Assembly: GCA_028818695.1 (NCBI GenBank)
Contig: JAPPNK010000008.1
Location: forward strand, 1 to 38,394
Source: Candidatus Poribacteria bacterium
Lineage (GTDB): Bacteria; Poribacteria; WGA-4E; GCA-2687025
Direction of reading: 5' to 3'
Length of the DNA stretch: 38,394 nt
Shown here: in pieces, positions 24,695-33,656 of the stretch
Layout of the letters: the number at the start of each line of letters is the position of its first letter
Numbering within the stretch: position 1 is the first letter of the stretch
Notes under the pieces: model-generated
Told to the model about the DNA's origin: nothing
The model's database searches: none
Seen by the model: the letters and a program-made list of their open reading frames with translations, nothing else
Translations under genes and position numbers: made by a program

Positions 24695-24717
24695 GCGCAT
24701 TGAATTTGCGCTAAACT
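24688..24717 (+). promoter_or_regulatory. Promoter candidate for bamA
   Basis: TTGGCA (24688-24693), an 18-nt spacer and TAAACT (24712-24717) lead to the bamA start about 85 nt downstream. It shares its -35 duplex with the divergent promoter. Confidence 0.45.
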
Positions 24718-24805
24718 TATAGACGCGCATGTCAACGAAATCGGACATGCGCGCGTTCATAAATGATAACGGCATCGGTATTGTGAAACGCATGGGGGCG
24801 GTCGG

Positions 24806-27268
24806 TTGATAAAAAAAACGTTTGCGCTGGCATTGGCGCTGCTGTTCGGCGCGCTGGCTTGGTCTCAAGAAGGGGCTGATGAACCTGAAGCGGAGCCGCC
24901 TGTTTCAAGCGAAGAGGCGTCCGAGGCGGAATCGGATGCGGCTCCTGTCATCACCGGCGTCACGATACGGCAGGTGAAGGTTGAAGGCAGCGAGAATGTG
25001 GATGAGCTCCTTGAGACTATTTTTGCGGAAAAGGGTTATTTTCAAACGAAAGAGGGGGGCGAGGCGGACTTAGAAGCGATCTCAAACGACATACGGCGGC
25101 TCCATGCCGACTACGGTCCCTTTAAAGACATTCAGGTCAATTCGTCGCCGGCGGAGGGGGGCGGCCTTGTCATCACCTTTATATTGACCGAGTATCCAAA
25201 ACTCGCCGGTCCGATTGAGACGATCGGAAACGAGCAGCTGAGCTATAAAAAGCTGGCTAAGAAATTCACCATCGAAGACGGGGAGTTCTTCAGCGAGTAT
25301 GAGCTGTGGAAAACGCAGCAGGCGGTCCTGGCAGAGTATCAAAAGGAGGGGTACTATTTCGCTGTCGTCAAGACATCGACCGAAATGACGACGAATGAGG
25401 AGGGCAACGAGGAGATCGTCGCGCGCCTGGAGATCGAAGAGGGGGAGAAGATCAAGGTCGAAAAGATTGTGTTTGAAGGCGCCGAGCTGATGGAGGAGAA
25501 GACGCTGCTGAAGTACTGCCGCATTCGCAAGGGCAAACGTTTTCAAGACGAGGCTTTTGAGAACGATCCGATGCAGATCGTAGGCGTTTACCAAGAGAAC
25601 GGCTTTCTGAACGCAAAGGTGACCGGCAAGCGCAAGGAGCTGGACGAAACCGGCGAAGGAATGACGGTTGTCTATCAGATTGAGGAGGGACCGCAGTTTC
25701 TTTTTGAAGGGTATGAGGTTCAATTCACCGAAGACAGCCCCGAAGTGAGCGAAGAGAAGCTGCTCAATCAGTTGAAACTGAAGCCGGGCGATGTGTTCAA
25801 TTCAACCGTCTATCAAGCGGATTACGGGCGCATTCAGCAGTATTACGGAGATCGCGGGAACATACTTGTGCGCGTCATTGACGATTTGGACATCGACACG
25901 GAGGCGGAGACGGCGCGCGCCACCTTGACGATCACCGAGGGAAGCATGGTGAAGATCGGAAAGGTGGAGGTATCGGGCTTGTCAAAGACAAAGGAGTACG
26001 TCATTCGGCGGGAATTGGATCGCATGGGCGTGGAGACGGGCGAGCCGTTTTTGACGTCCAACCTTCGTAAAGCGGAGCAGAACATCATTCAGCTCGGTCC
26101 GTTCATTCAGGGGCTGCGTTTTGTGCCTCGCTCCTCCGAAACGGGCGATGTGAGCGATCTGACGGTGGAGCTGCGCGAGAATGTGCGGACGGGCTTGTTC
26201 ACGATTGGCGGCGGGTACGGTTCTGAAAGCGGGTTGTTTGGGATTGCGGAGATTGGGGATGGAAATCTGCTTGGGCGCGCCTATCGGCTCAATGTGAAAG
26301 GCGAGCTGGGCCAGCGGGAGCGGCGCGTCGGCGAGATCTCCTTTGCGACGCCTTGGATTTTGGGGGCGCCGGTATCGTTCCGTTCCGCGCTATACAGCGT
26401 CAACCGCCAGCGCCCGAATTACAGAGCCTCGAGAGAAGAAGACAGCTACTATGAGGATTTTCGGCGCGGCTTCACGTTGTCGCTTGGGATGCCGTTCACG
26501 CGCGACATGCGCGCCTTCACCTCATTTCGAAATGAAGCGGTGACGGTCGACTATCAGCTGATCGACATTGAAGAGGAGCAGGACGGCATAGCGGATTACG
26601 CCCGCCGGACAAGGAGCATTACGGCAGGGGTGACGCGCGACACGCGCCGTTACAGGACAAGCATTTTTGATCCGATCGGCGGGGGCGAAGAAACTTTTTC
26701 GTTTGAGCATTCAGGGGGGGTCTTGGGCGGTCAGAACGCTTTTCGCAAGTACACATTGGACGCCTCCCGTTTTATCCCTTCATGGTCGAAGTTTGTGTTG
26801 GCGCTGCATGGTCAGGCGGGTTATCTGGAGGATCGCAGTGGCGACCATCCCTACTATCTCGTCTATGAGCGTTACTGGCTGGGCGGTATCGACCGTGTGC
26901 GCGGTTATCCAGATTTCAGTTTGACGCCCGCGAAGGTGAAGGGGGATATTGATCCCAGATACGGCGGCAATAAGATGTATTATCTGCAAGCGGAGTACCG
27001 GTATCCCATCAACCAGATGGTGCGCGCCTTCGCTTTCTTCGACATGGGGCAGGTTTGGAACGAAGGGACGTCGAACCTCTTTCAGGAGATGGACCCGGCG
27101 ATGAGCGTCGGGGGCGGAGTTCGTCTTGAGCTGGTGGCGGGCTTTCTGCTTCGTCTTGAGTACGGCTTCCCGCTTCGAAGCATTCCGATTGTGGACGATA
27201 CAGGGAATGTGACGGAGCGCAGGTCGTTTGGCGGGCGGCTGCATTTTTCAATGGGTCCATCCTTTTAA
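24806..27268 (+). CDS. bamA: Outer-membrane protein assembly factor BamA
   Basis: BamA folds beta-barrel proteins into the outer membrane. The 820-aa product has a signal peptide (1-20, LAWSQ). About five POTRA repeats span residues 48-460, each ending in patterns like LVITFILTEYP, ARLEIEEGEK and LTVELREN. An Omp85 barrel fills residues 470-820 and contains the lid-loop motif RVRGYPD near 694-700. It ends in Phe, as many outer-membrane barrels do. The start is TTG at 24806, with GGGGG shortly upstream; the only nearby ATG is out of frame. It is followed by ompH and lpxD, the classic bamA-skp-lpxD order. Confidence 0.95.
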   Translation: MIKKTFALALALLFGALAWSQEGADEPEAEPPVSSEEASEAESDAAPVITGVTIRQVKVEGSENVDELLETIFAEKGYFQTKEGGEADLEAISNDIRRLHADYGPFKDIQVNSSPAEGGGLVITFILTEYPKLAGPIETIGNEQLSYKKLAKKFTIEDGEFFSEYELWKTQQAVLAEYQKEGYYFAVVKTSTEMTTNEEGNEEIVARLEIEEGEKIKVEKIVFEGAELMEEKTLLKYCRIRKGKRFQDEAFENDPMQIVGVYQENGFLNAKVTGKRKELDETGEGMTVVYQIEEGPQFLFEGYEVQFTEDSPEVSEEKLLNQLKLKPGDVFNSTVYQADYGRIQQYYGDRGNILVRVIDDLDIDTEAETARATLTITEGSMVKIGKVEVSGLSKTKEYVIRRELDRMGVETGEPFLTSNLRKAEQNIIQLGPFIQGLRFVPRSSETGDVSDLTVELRENVRTGLFTIGGGYGSESGLFGIAEIGDGNLLGRAYRLNVKGELGQRERRVGEISFATPWILGAPVSFRSALYSVNRQRPNYRASREEDSYYEDFRRGFTLSLGMPFTRDMRAFTSFRNEAVTVDYQLIDIEEEQDGIADYARRTRSITAGVTRDTRRYRTSIFDPIGGGEETFSFEHSGGVLGGQNAFRKYTLDASRFIPSWSKFVLALHGQAGYLEDRSGDHPYYLVYERYWLGGIDRVRGYPDFSLTPAKVKGDIDPRYGGNKMYYLQAEYRYPINQMVRAFAFFDMGQVWNEGTSNLFQEMDPAMSVGGGVRLELVAGFLLRLEYGFPLRSIPIVDDTGNVTERRSFGGRLHFSMGPSF

Positions 27269-27336
27269 GATCGTTTTTGGACGATGTGTGGTATGCTATC
27301 AGAGAAGCGGCAAATGTTGGAATGGAGCGTAAGTCG

Positions 27337-28050
27337 ATGAAATTGCGAACAGGGTTGTTAGCGGCTGGAGCGGTTGGAGTTGTTATGGCGGTTGCGTTGG
27401 CGTCTCAGACGGCTGTGACGCAGCAAAAGCCGTTGAAGCTTGGGGTTGTGGACCTTGGCTTGCTTGTTCAGAAGTATGACGGAACGAAGGCGTCCCAAAA
27501 ACTGATTAACGCCGAGGGGGACAAGTGGAATACGCGGATCAAGGCTCTTGAGAGCGAGCATCAGGAGATGCGGGGGACTTTATCGAAGCAGATGGCCTTT
27601 TTGGAGGATGCGGAGATTCGGCGCCGGCAGCGGGACATTGAAGACAAGGCGCGCGATGTAGAAGCGGCGCGAACCGACGCGAATGAGGCGATACTGAAAA
27701 TGCGGGCGGATCTGCTGGATCCGATTTTGCTGACCTCCGAGAAGGCGATTCAGAAATACGCCGAGGAGCATGATTACGACATGCTGTTTGAGCGGCGTTC
27801 GGCGCTGGTGTACCATAAGCCTGAATATGATGTGACCGATTTGATTCTTCAGATGATGAACGATGAACTGAAAGCGACGGCCGGGGCGACCGGAGAGAAC
27901 GCCGAGACGACAGGCGCCGAGGGCGGAGAGAGCAGCGAAACGACAGGGACGGAGGGCGGAGAGAACGCTGAGACGAAAGGCGCCGAGGGCGGAGAGAACG
28001 GCGAAACGACCGCCGAAAGCGCCGAAACGCCGCCGGAAGAGAATCAGTGA
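27337..28050 (+). CDS. ompH: OmpH/Skp-family periplasmic chaperone
   Basis: Skp holds unfolded outer-membrane proteins on their way to BamA. The 237-aa product has a signal peptide (about 1-28) and the family start KLGVVDLGLLVQKYDGTKA. Long charged coiled-coil arms follow (about 55-130), then KYAEEHDYDMLFERRSALVYHKPEYDVTDLIL, matching the family C-terminal core. It then has an added acidic Glu/Thr/Gly tail of about 55 residues with three 11-residue repeats, absent from standard Skp. GGAG at 27324-27327 precedes the ATG at 27337; an ATG at 27322 and a TTG at 27277 are less likely. Its stop overlaps the lpxD GTG by 4 nt. Confidence 0.85.
   Translation: MKLRTGLLAAGAVGVVMAVALASQTAVTQQKPLKLGVVDLGLLVQKYDGTKASQKLINAEGDKWNTRIKALESEHQEMRGTLSKQMAFLEDAEIRRRQRDIEDKARDVEAARTDANEAILKMRADLLDPILLTSEKAIQKYAEEHDYDMLFERRSALVYHKPEYDVTDLILQMMNDELKATAGATGENAETTGAEGGESSETTGTEGGENAETKGAEGGENGETTAESAETPPEENQ
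27913..28011 (+). repeat. Three 33-bp tandem repeats in the ompH 3' end
   Basis: Units at 27913-27945, 27946-27978 and 27979-28011 encode the 11-residue pattern G(A/T)EGGE(S/N)xET(T/K). The copies differ at several bases but stay in frame, so copy number could vary without breaking the gene. Confidence 0.8.
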
Positions 28051-29129
28051 GCGCGGACGGCGGCCCCTACACCCTTGCGGAGATCGCGGAGGTTATCGAA
28101 GCCGAGCTGAGCGGGCGTGGCGATCTGGTGATTCATGGCATCGCCGACATACGCGACGCGAAGCCTGGCGAGATCGCCTTTGTCGCAAATCCAAAGTATC
28201 TCAAAGAGGCTGCGCAAACGAAAGCCTCGGCGGTCATCGTGTCAAAGTCGGTTCAGGCGGAGCGCATCTCTCCCGGGACGGCGGCGCTGTACGTTGACGA
28301 TCCATATCTCGCGTTTGCTGCCGTTCTATCGCTGCTTGCGCCGAAACGTGAAAAGCGGGTCGGAGTTGACAGCCGAGCCGTCTTGGGCGATACGGCAGCG
28401 ATCGGCGAGGCTGTTTGGGTACAGCCGTATGCCGTGATTGCGGACGGGGCGCGGATCGGGCGGGGAACCGTCGTCGGCTCGTTCGCGTATATCGGCGAGG
28501 ACGCGGTGATCGGGGAGGATTGCCTCATTTACCCGCATGTTACGATACGCGAAGGGTCGCGCATCGGTTCGCGCGTCATTCTTCACAGCGGCGTTGTCAT
28601 CGGGAGCGACGGGTTCGGTTTCGCCAGAGAGGGCGCTTCATACCGCAAGATACCGCAGGTTGGTACTGTCCTAATCGGCGACGATGTTGAGATTGGCGCG
28701 AACGCCGCTATCGACAGGGCGGCGATGCCGAACGACGCGACGGTGATTGGGAACGGCGTCAAGATCGACAATCTGGTTCAGGTGGGTCATAACGTCAAGA
28801 TTGGCGACAACAGTCTGATTGTGGCGTTGGTCGGTTTGAGCGGGAGCGTGGAGCTTGGTCAAAATGTGACGATCGCGGGTCAAACGGGCTTGGCGGGTCA
28901 TCTGCGGATTGGGGACAATACGGTCATTGCGGCGCGTTCCGGCGTTACTAAAGATGTTCCGAGCAATTCGTACTATTCGGGCTTTCCTGCAATCAAGCAT
29001 TCGGACGACCTGAAACATCAGGCGTATCTGCGGCGAATGCCCCGGATGGCGGAAGAGATCCGCGCCCTTCGTAAGCGAGTCGAGGAGCTGGAAGCGGATC
29101 GCGGGGTTTCGCATTCAGCGCAAAAATGA
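28047..29129 (+). CDS. lpxD: UDP-3-O-acylglucosamine N-acyltransferase
   Basis: LpxD adds the N-linked acyl chain to UDP-3-O-acyl-glucosamine in lipid A synthesis. The 360-aa product has the N-terminal uridine-binding domain (ADIRDAKPGEIAFVANPKY) and a left-handed beta-helix of hexapeptide repeats (about 105-310). The catalytic His is 248 in VQVGHNVKIG, and GSDGFGF (187-192) is a family hallmark. A C-terminal helical tail follows. The start is GTG at 28047, overlapping the ompH stop as GTGA. Confidence 0.95.
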   Translation: MSADGGPYTLAEIAEVIEAELSGRGDLVIHGIADIRDAKPGEIAFVANPKYLKEAAQTKASAVIVSKSVQAERISPGTAALYVDDPYLAFAAVLSLLAPKREKRVGVDSRAVLGDTAAIGEAVWVQPYAVIADGARIGRGTVVGSFAYIGEDAVIGEDCLIYPHVTIREGSRIGSRVILHSGVVIGSDGFGFAREGASYRKIPQVGTVLIGDDVEIGANAAIDRAAMPNDATVIGNGVKIDNLVQVGHNVKIGDNSLIVALVGLSGSVELGQNVTIAGQTGLAGHLRIGDNTVIAARSGVTKDVPSNSYYSGFPAIKHSDDLKHQAYLRRMPRMAEEIRALRKRVEELEADRGVSHSAQK

Positions 29130-29147
29130 GCGCCTGGAGAGAGCGCG

Positions 29148-29888
29148 TTGTTGCGCGTCTTGGCATACCATCGGATCGACTGGCGGCGCGAACTGGGGCT
29201 AAACACCATTTCCCCGCGGCGTTTTCGGTCGCATCTTCATTTTTTAGAGAGCGCCGGTTTGAAAGAAGGGTCGCTCTGGCCGCCGGAGCCTGGCGTCTGT
29301 TTCACCTTTGACGACGGGTACGCCAATTTTGCTGAATATGCCTGGCCCGCTCTTCAGGAGTATGGCTGGGGCGCGGCGCTTTTTCCGGTCGCGGCGTATA
29401 TAGGCAAGGAAAGCCGATGGGACTCTACATGGCCGAGGGCGCGCCATTTGAGTTGGCGGCAGCTGCGGAAGTTGGCGGAGGAGGGGGTTGAGATCGGGGC
29501 GCACACGATGACGCATCCGTTTTTAACGCGGTTGCCGCCCGCGGAGGCGCGGGAGGAGATTGCCGACTCAAAAAAGGCGCTTGAAGACGGGACGGGCAAA
29601 GCGGTTCGTCTGTTTGCGTATCCATATGGGGATGTCTCCGAAACGGTCGCGCGGCTGGCGGAGGAGGCGGGCTTTGAGGCGGCTTATACGATGAACCCGT
29701 TCGCCCCGAGCGGAGCCGTCGATCGTTTTGGGCTGCCGCGCACAGGGGTTTATTCTATTGACGGTCGGCGCCGTTTTGCCGCGAAGGCTGGGACGCGCGG
29801 CTTCCGCGCCTGGAAACGCGCCGCCCGCTTCAACCAATTCATCAACCGCTGCTCCTATGCGAACCGTCTCCTTCCGCGTTTGGGTTGA
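29148..29888 (+). CDS. Polysaccharide deacetylase (NodB-type, CE4)
   Basis: The 246-aa product has the NodB core: FTFDDG (53-57) with catalytic Asp 55 and metal Asp 56, and the HxxxH metal motif HTMTH (119-123). LFAYPYGDVSE gives the later conserved block. These enzymes remove acetyl groups from GlcNAc-containing glycans. Absence of a signal peptide suggests a cytoplasmic or lipid-linked substrate. The start is assigned to TTG at 29148, 9 nt after GGAGAG. An ATG at 29126 overlaps the lpxD stop as ATGA but is in another frame, so a one-base error near 29140 is an alternative. Confidence 0.82.
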   Translation: MLRVLAYHRIDWRRELGLNTISPRRFRSHLHFLESAGLKEGSLWPPEPGVCFTFDDGYANFAEYAWPALQEYGWGAALFPVAAYIGKESRWDSTWPRARHLSWRQLRKLAEEGVEIGAHTMTHPFLTRLPPAEAREEIADSKKALEDGTGKAVRLFAYPYGDVSETVARLAEEAGFEAAYTMNPFAPSGAVDRFGLPRTGVYSIDGRRRFAAKAGTRGFRAWKRAARFNQFINRCSYANRLLPRLG

Positions 29889-30798
29889 GCGGGCGGGGGA
29901 CGCGGTCGCCCTCGCGCGTCCGACGCTGCTGATTCCGCTCTGGACGATGCATCTCATGGGCGCGCTGCGGGCGGCGGATTGGCCGCGTTTCTGGTCGCCC
30001 GACGCCGAATTTCTGCTTTTGAGCGGATCGCATACGCTGCTCGCCGCCGCGGCGCATATCCTGAATCAGATTGCGGATATGGAGTCGGACAGGGCGAACG
30101 GGAAGCTGTTTTTGCTTGCGGACGGGCTTGCGCCTCTTCGTTTTGCGTATGCGGAGATGTGCGCATTGGCGGCGTCGGCGGTCGGTTTGGCGCTCTTGCG
30201 CGGGGCGTTTGACGTTCCGTTTTGTCTGCTGATGTTGAGCGGAGCGATGGGAGCCGCGTATTCGGCTGCGCCGTTTCGGTTGAAGTGCAGGGCTGGATGG
30301 GATTTGCTGTCGAACAGCGTCGGGTACGGATGCGTTGCGTTTGCGTTGACGGGGTATAGCGGGCTTGGATCGGAAATATGGCTTGCGTCCGCGCCGTATG
30401 TTTTGAGCGTCGGCGCCGTTTTTTTGTTCACGGCGGTTGTGGATATGGAGGGGGACGGGGCGGTCGGTTGCCGCACGAGCGCTGTCGCGTTGGGGCGTCG
30501 GCGGTCGGCGCTGTTGGGCGCGGCGCTCATGTTGTGCGCGTGCGGTTTGGGATTTTGGGCGGGCGATCTGCCTGTCGGCGTCGCGGCGGCTATAGCGTCG
30601 CCGTTGTATCTGCGCTCTGCCGTCCGCGTTTGGCGCGGCGGGTTTGATCGGCAGATGACTCGGGCGTCTCAATGGGCGATACTGGCGCTGTCGGGCGCCG
30701 CTGTTTTTCATGCGCCATGGTATGCGCTCGTTCTTGGGTTGACGGTTCTCTGGGCGCGCGTCTATTACGCTTGGCGGTTCGAAATGCGGTATCCTTAA
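29857..30798 (+). CDS. UbiA-family prenyltransferase
   Basis: The 314-aa integral membrane protein has about eight hydrophobic segments and both Asp-rich motifs of the UbiA superfamily: NQIADMESD (70-78, NxxxDxxxD) and VVDMEGD (around 200). Members transfer prenyl groups to aromatic acceptors (quinones, haem O, chlorophyll) or to sugar phosphates. The exact acceptor is not readable. The ATG at 29857 lies inside the deacetylase frame, giving a 32-nt overlap. The longer open frame back to 29728 is a shadow. Linkage with a deacetylase and envelope genes fits a lipid-linked product, but that is inference. Confidence 0.8.
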   Translation: MRTVSFRVWVERAGDAVALARPTLLIPLWTMHLMGALRAADWPRFWSPDAEFLLLSGSHTLLAAAAHILNQIADMESDRANGKLFLLADGLAPLRFAYAEMCALAASAVGLALLRGAFDVPFCLLMLSGAMGAAYSAAPFRLKCRAGWDLLSNSVGYGCVAFALTGYSGLGSEIWLASAPYVLSVGAVFLFTAVVDMEGDGAVGCRTSAVALGRRRSALLGAALMLCACGLGFWAGDLPVGVAAAIASPLYLRSAVRVWRGGFDRQMTRASQWAILALSGAAVFHAPWYALVLGLTVLWARVYYAWRFEMRYP

Positions 30799-30842
30799 AC
30801 CGAAACGCATACGCAGGCAGGCTATTTTGGAAGGGATCGGAG

Positions 30843-31673
30843 ATGGGGCGAGAGAGCGTTCGCGCGGCGGTTGTTCAAATGGATGTGATTCTAGGCGATC
30901 TTGCGGGCAACCATGCGCGCGCGTTGGAGCGGCTTGAGGCGGCGGCGGAGAACGGGGCGGAGTTCATCGTGTTTCCGGAGTGCGCCAATTCGGGCTACTG
31001 CTTTGACAGCATAGAGGAGGCGCACCCCTTCGCCGAGCCGGCCGATGGAGCGGCGCTTGCCCGTTTCAGCCAAAGATGCGGAGAGCTGGGCGTTACAGGC
31101 ATACTCGGTTTTTTGGAGCGGGACGGCGGGGAAGTGTATAACAGCGCGGCTCTTGCCGTCCCCGGCAAGGCGCCCGCTGTCTATCGAAAGACGCATCTGC
31201 CGACTCTCGGAATCGATCGGTTTGTAAACAAGGGCGCCCGCCTGCCGGTGTTTGAGGCGCCGTTTGGGCGGGTTGGGATACTGATCTGTTACGACGTCCG
31301 TTTTCCGGAGGCGGCTCGGTCGATAGGGTTGGGCGGCGCAGACGTGATTGCTGTGCCGACGAACTGGCCCGTCGGGGCGGAGAGCGCGCCTGAATTCATC
31401 ACCCGTTCGAGAGCGTGGGAGAGCCGCGCGTATTTGACAGCGGCAAACCGCGTCGGCGTTGAGCGCGGGCGGCGGTTTATCGGGCGCAGCCAGATTGCGT
31501 CGCCGGGCGGAGAGATTCTCTGCGAGGCGGGGGGCGTAGAAGAAACGATCCTTTACGCCGACCTAGACCTCTCACAAGCGCGGCAAAAAGCGATTGTGCA
31601 TGAGCCGGGCGAATGGGAGCTGGACATCACGAACGACCGGCGGCCGGAGCTGTACGGCGTTTTGACCCGCTGA
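30843..31673 (+). CDS. Carbon-nitrogen hydrolase (nitrilase superfamily)
   Basis: The 276-aa product has the Glu-Lys-Cys triad: Glu 46 in VFPECANSGY, Lys 116 in YRKTHLP, and Cys 149 in LICYDVRFPE. Amidases, carbamoylputrescine amidase and omega-amidase share this layout. The substrate is not determined; no polyamine or NAD genes adjoin it. AAGGGA lies 8 nt upstream of the ATG at 30843. It ends 8 nt from the convergent DegT gene, with a hairpin ACGCCG-N11-CGGCGT (31676-31698) across the junction that lacks a T-run. Confidence 0.88.
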   Translation: MGRESVRAAVVQMDVILGDLAGNHARALERLEAAAENGAEFIVFPECANSGYCFDSIEEAHPFAEPADGAALARFSQRCGELGVTGILGFLERDGGEVYNSAALAVPGKAPAVYRKTHLPTLGIDRFVNKGARLPVFEAPFGRVGILICYDVRFPEAARSIGLGGADVIAVPTNWPVGAESAPEFITRSRAWESRAYLTAANRVGVERGRRFIGRSQIASPGGEILCEAGGVEETILYADLDLSQARQKAIVHEPGEWELDITNDRRPELYGVLTR

Positions 31674-31681
31674 CAACGCCG

Positions 31682-32965
31682 TTATCCGAGGGCGGCGTCC
31701 ACCTTGTTCACCGCCTGCGCGATGAGCGCTCCATGTTCAGGCTCCATATTCACATTCAGACTGAAACGCACGGCGCGGCTCAGGATGTCCAGCGTTTTTG
31801 GACACATATCGGGGCTGTACTCGACGTCCCCTTTATATAATGTATGCGTCCACGGGTTCATGCCTGGGTGCTGGGCGCGTTTCTGCAGGATGGAGTCCCA
31901 GTATTTGTAGATGTGCCGGTCGGGAAAGCCGTCGTTGTGCGCCGTTCCGCAGCCGACGCCTTCCGCCGAGAGCGCGCGGGTGAATTGATGCGCTTTTTCA
32001 ACCGTCTCCACAATGAGCGCCATGCTGATGCCGCAGTCGCCTTCAGGGTCGTCTTGACGCTGCCGGACATAGCCGATGGGCGGCGCAAGGTTTTCCAACA
32101 GGGCGCGTTTGACGGCGCGCGTCCGCGTCAAGGCGGTCTCAATTTTTCTCAGTTGAACGCGCATGACAGCGGCGGGCATCTCGCTGGAACGCAGCCCTAA
32201 AGCGCTGAACGGCTCCGATTCCCACTTCGGCGGATCGCCGTCTTGCCGTTTCATCCACATCGGCAGCCCAGGTTCATGGAAGAAGCAGGCGCGCTCATAG
32301 ACGCCGTAATCGTCCGTGAAAACGAAGCCGCCCTCGCCGCATGTGATCACTTTGAAGTAGTTGAAGCTCCATGCGCCGACTTGTCCGACGGTTCCGGTAA
32401 TCTGTCCGTTATACCGCGCGCCGACCGCTTGACAGCAATCCTCTAATAGGAAGACGCCATGCGCGTCGGCGATCTGTTTCAGCTCAAGCAGCCGCGCTGG
32501 GACGCCCTGCATATGAACAGGCAGGATGCACTTCGTATGCGGCGTGATTTTCCGTTCAACGTCTTCAGGGTCCATTCCCAGCGATTCGTCGATTTCGGCG
32601 ATGACGGGGACGGCTCCCGCCGCGACAACGGCCGCCGCCGTCGCGATGTAGGTGTAGCCCGGCACGATCACTTCGTCGCCGGGCCCGACGCCTAAACCGA
32701 CCAGCCCCGCCAAGATCGCGTTCGTGCCGGAGTTCACCATCAACCCGTATTTGCATCCGATATACTCGCATGCTTCCCGTTCAAACAGGGAGCATTCGGA
32801 GTTTTGATGGTCGCTGAACCGAAACAGCTTGCGCGATCGGATCACGCGGGCGGCGGCTTCAATCTCCTCGTCGTCCATGAGGCTCAAGGCGGCCGCGCCG
32901 CCGGGCAGCCCTTCCGCGATGACAGGCGTTCCCCCGTCGATTGCCAGTTTATCAGCGTTTGTCAT
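31682..32965 (-). CDS. DegT/DnrJ/EryC1-family PLP aminotransferase
   Basis: The 427-aa product is an aspartate-aminotransferase-fold enzyme of the sugar-aminotransferase/dehydratase family. Landmarks are VNSGTNAILAGL for cofactor phosphate, VPGYTYIATAAAV, LLEDCCQAVGA with Asp 176 that pairs the pyridine N, and SFNYFKVITCGEGG with PLP Lys 205. Members aminate keto-sugars for envelope glycans or antibiotics. AAAGGAA lies 5-6 nt before the ATG at 32965; the open frame to 33106 overlaps nth and is a shadow. It follows nth by 37 nt. Confidence 0.88.
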   Translation of the reverse strand: MTNADKLAIDGGTPVIAEGLPGGAAALSLMDDEEIEAAARVIRSRKLFRFSDHQNSECSLFEREACEYIGCKYGLMVNSGTNAILAGLVGLGVGPGDEVIVPGYTYIATAAAVVAAGAVPVIAEIDESLGMDPEDVERKITPHTKCILPVHMQGVPARLLELKQIADAHGVFLLEDCCQAVGARYNGQITGTVGQVGAWSFNYFKVITCGEGGFVFTDDYGVYERACFFHEPGLPMWMKRQDGDPPKWESEPFSALGLRSSEMPAAVMRVQLRKIETALTRTRAVKRALLENLAPPIGYVRQRQDDPEGDCGISMALIVETVEKAHQFTRALSAEGVGCGTAHNDGFPDRHIYKYWDSILQKRAQHPGMNPWTHTLYKGDVEYSPDMCPKTLDILSRAVRFSLNVNMEPEHGALIAQAVNKVDAALG

Positions 32966-33002
32966 GTCGGTTCCTTTCATATCTCGGCGCGTTGGCGGCG
33001 TA

Positions 33003-33656
33003 CTATAATGTATCCTCTGAGGGGAGGGCGCTTGGGCATAAGGAGCGGAGCTGGCATTCCGCGCATTGAGGCCGGCGGGCGATGCAGACAGCGCGGCCGT
33101 GGTCAATCAGTTGCATGGAGAAGCGTATCCAGTGTTCGCGCGGGACGACCGCTTCCAGCTCGGAGGCGATTTTGTCCGCGCTTTTTCCAGAGGCAAGCCC
33201 GAGCAGGCGGCTGATGCGCCCCACATGCGTGTCGACGACGATGCCGCTCGCTTCGTTATGCCAGACATTCATGACGACATTCGCCGTCTTGCGCGCGACG
33301 CCCGGCAGGCTCATCAGGTCGGGCAGGTTGTCTGGTATTTCGCCGTTGAACTGGTTGACGACTTTTTGCGCCATGCCTTTTAGATGCTTCGACTTGTTTC
33401 TGTAGAACCCAGTTCGGTAGATAATCCGCTCCAGCTCCTTCAGCTCCGCCTCCGCAAGGTCATGAACAGAGGGATACCGTTCAAACAGCGTGGGCGTCAC
33501 CTGATTGACCATCTTGTCGGTGCATTGCGCGGACAGGATAACGGCGGAAATCAGCTCATAGACGTTGTTGAAATGGAGCGCGCACTCGGAGTCGGGGTAA
33601 GCGTCGTCCAGCGCGTTGAGTATGGCGGGCAGGTTGCGGAGATTCGTTTGTGTCAT
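33003..33656 (-). CDS. nth: Endonuclease III (DNA glycosylase/AP lyase)
   Basis: Nth removes oxidised pyrimidines and cleaves the abasic site. The 217-aa product has the helix-hairpin-helix LPGVARKTANVV with catalytic Lys 123, VDTHVGRISRLLGL with Asp 142, and a C-terminal 4Fe-4S loop CIARRPQCAECQLRSLC in the C-x6-C-x2-C-x5-C pattern. The start overlaps the rsmD stop as ATGA. Confidence 0.96.
   Translation of the reverse strand: MTQTNLRNLPAILNALDDAYPDSECALHFNNVYELISAVILSAQCTDKMVNQVTPTLFERYPSVHDLAEAELKELERIIYRTGFYRNKSKHLKGMAQKVVNQFNGEIPDNLPDLMSLPGVARKTANVVMNVWHNEASGIVVDTHVGRISRLLGLASGKSADKIASELEAVVPREHWIRFSMQLIDHGRAVCIARRPQCAECQLRSLCPSALPSEDTL

Noticed and set aside
27913-28011. Possible CRISPR array from regularly spaced repeats
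   Set aside because: The repeats are contiguous, in frame and without spacers; they encode a protein tail.
29842-30810. 322-aa open frame antisense to the UbiA gene
   Set aside because: Extremely Arg/Gln/Pro-rich, the typical reverse image of a membrane protein gene.
31676-31698. Hairpin ACGCCG-N11-CGGCGT between convergent genes, considered as a bidirectional terminator
   Set aside because: No T-run on either side; noted in the nitrilase entry only.
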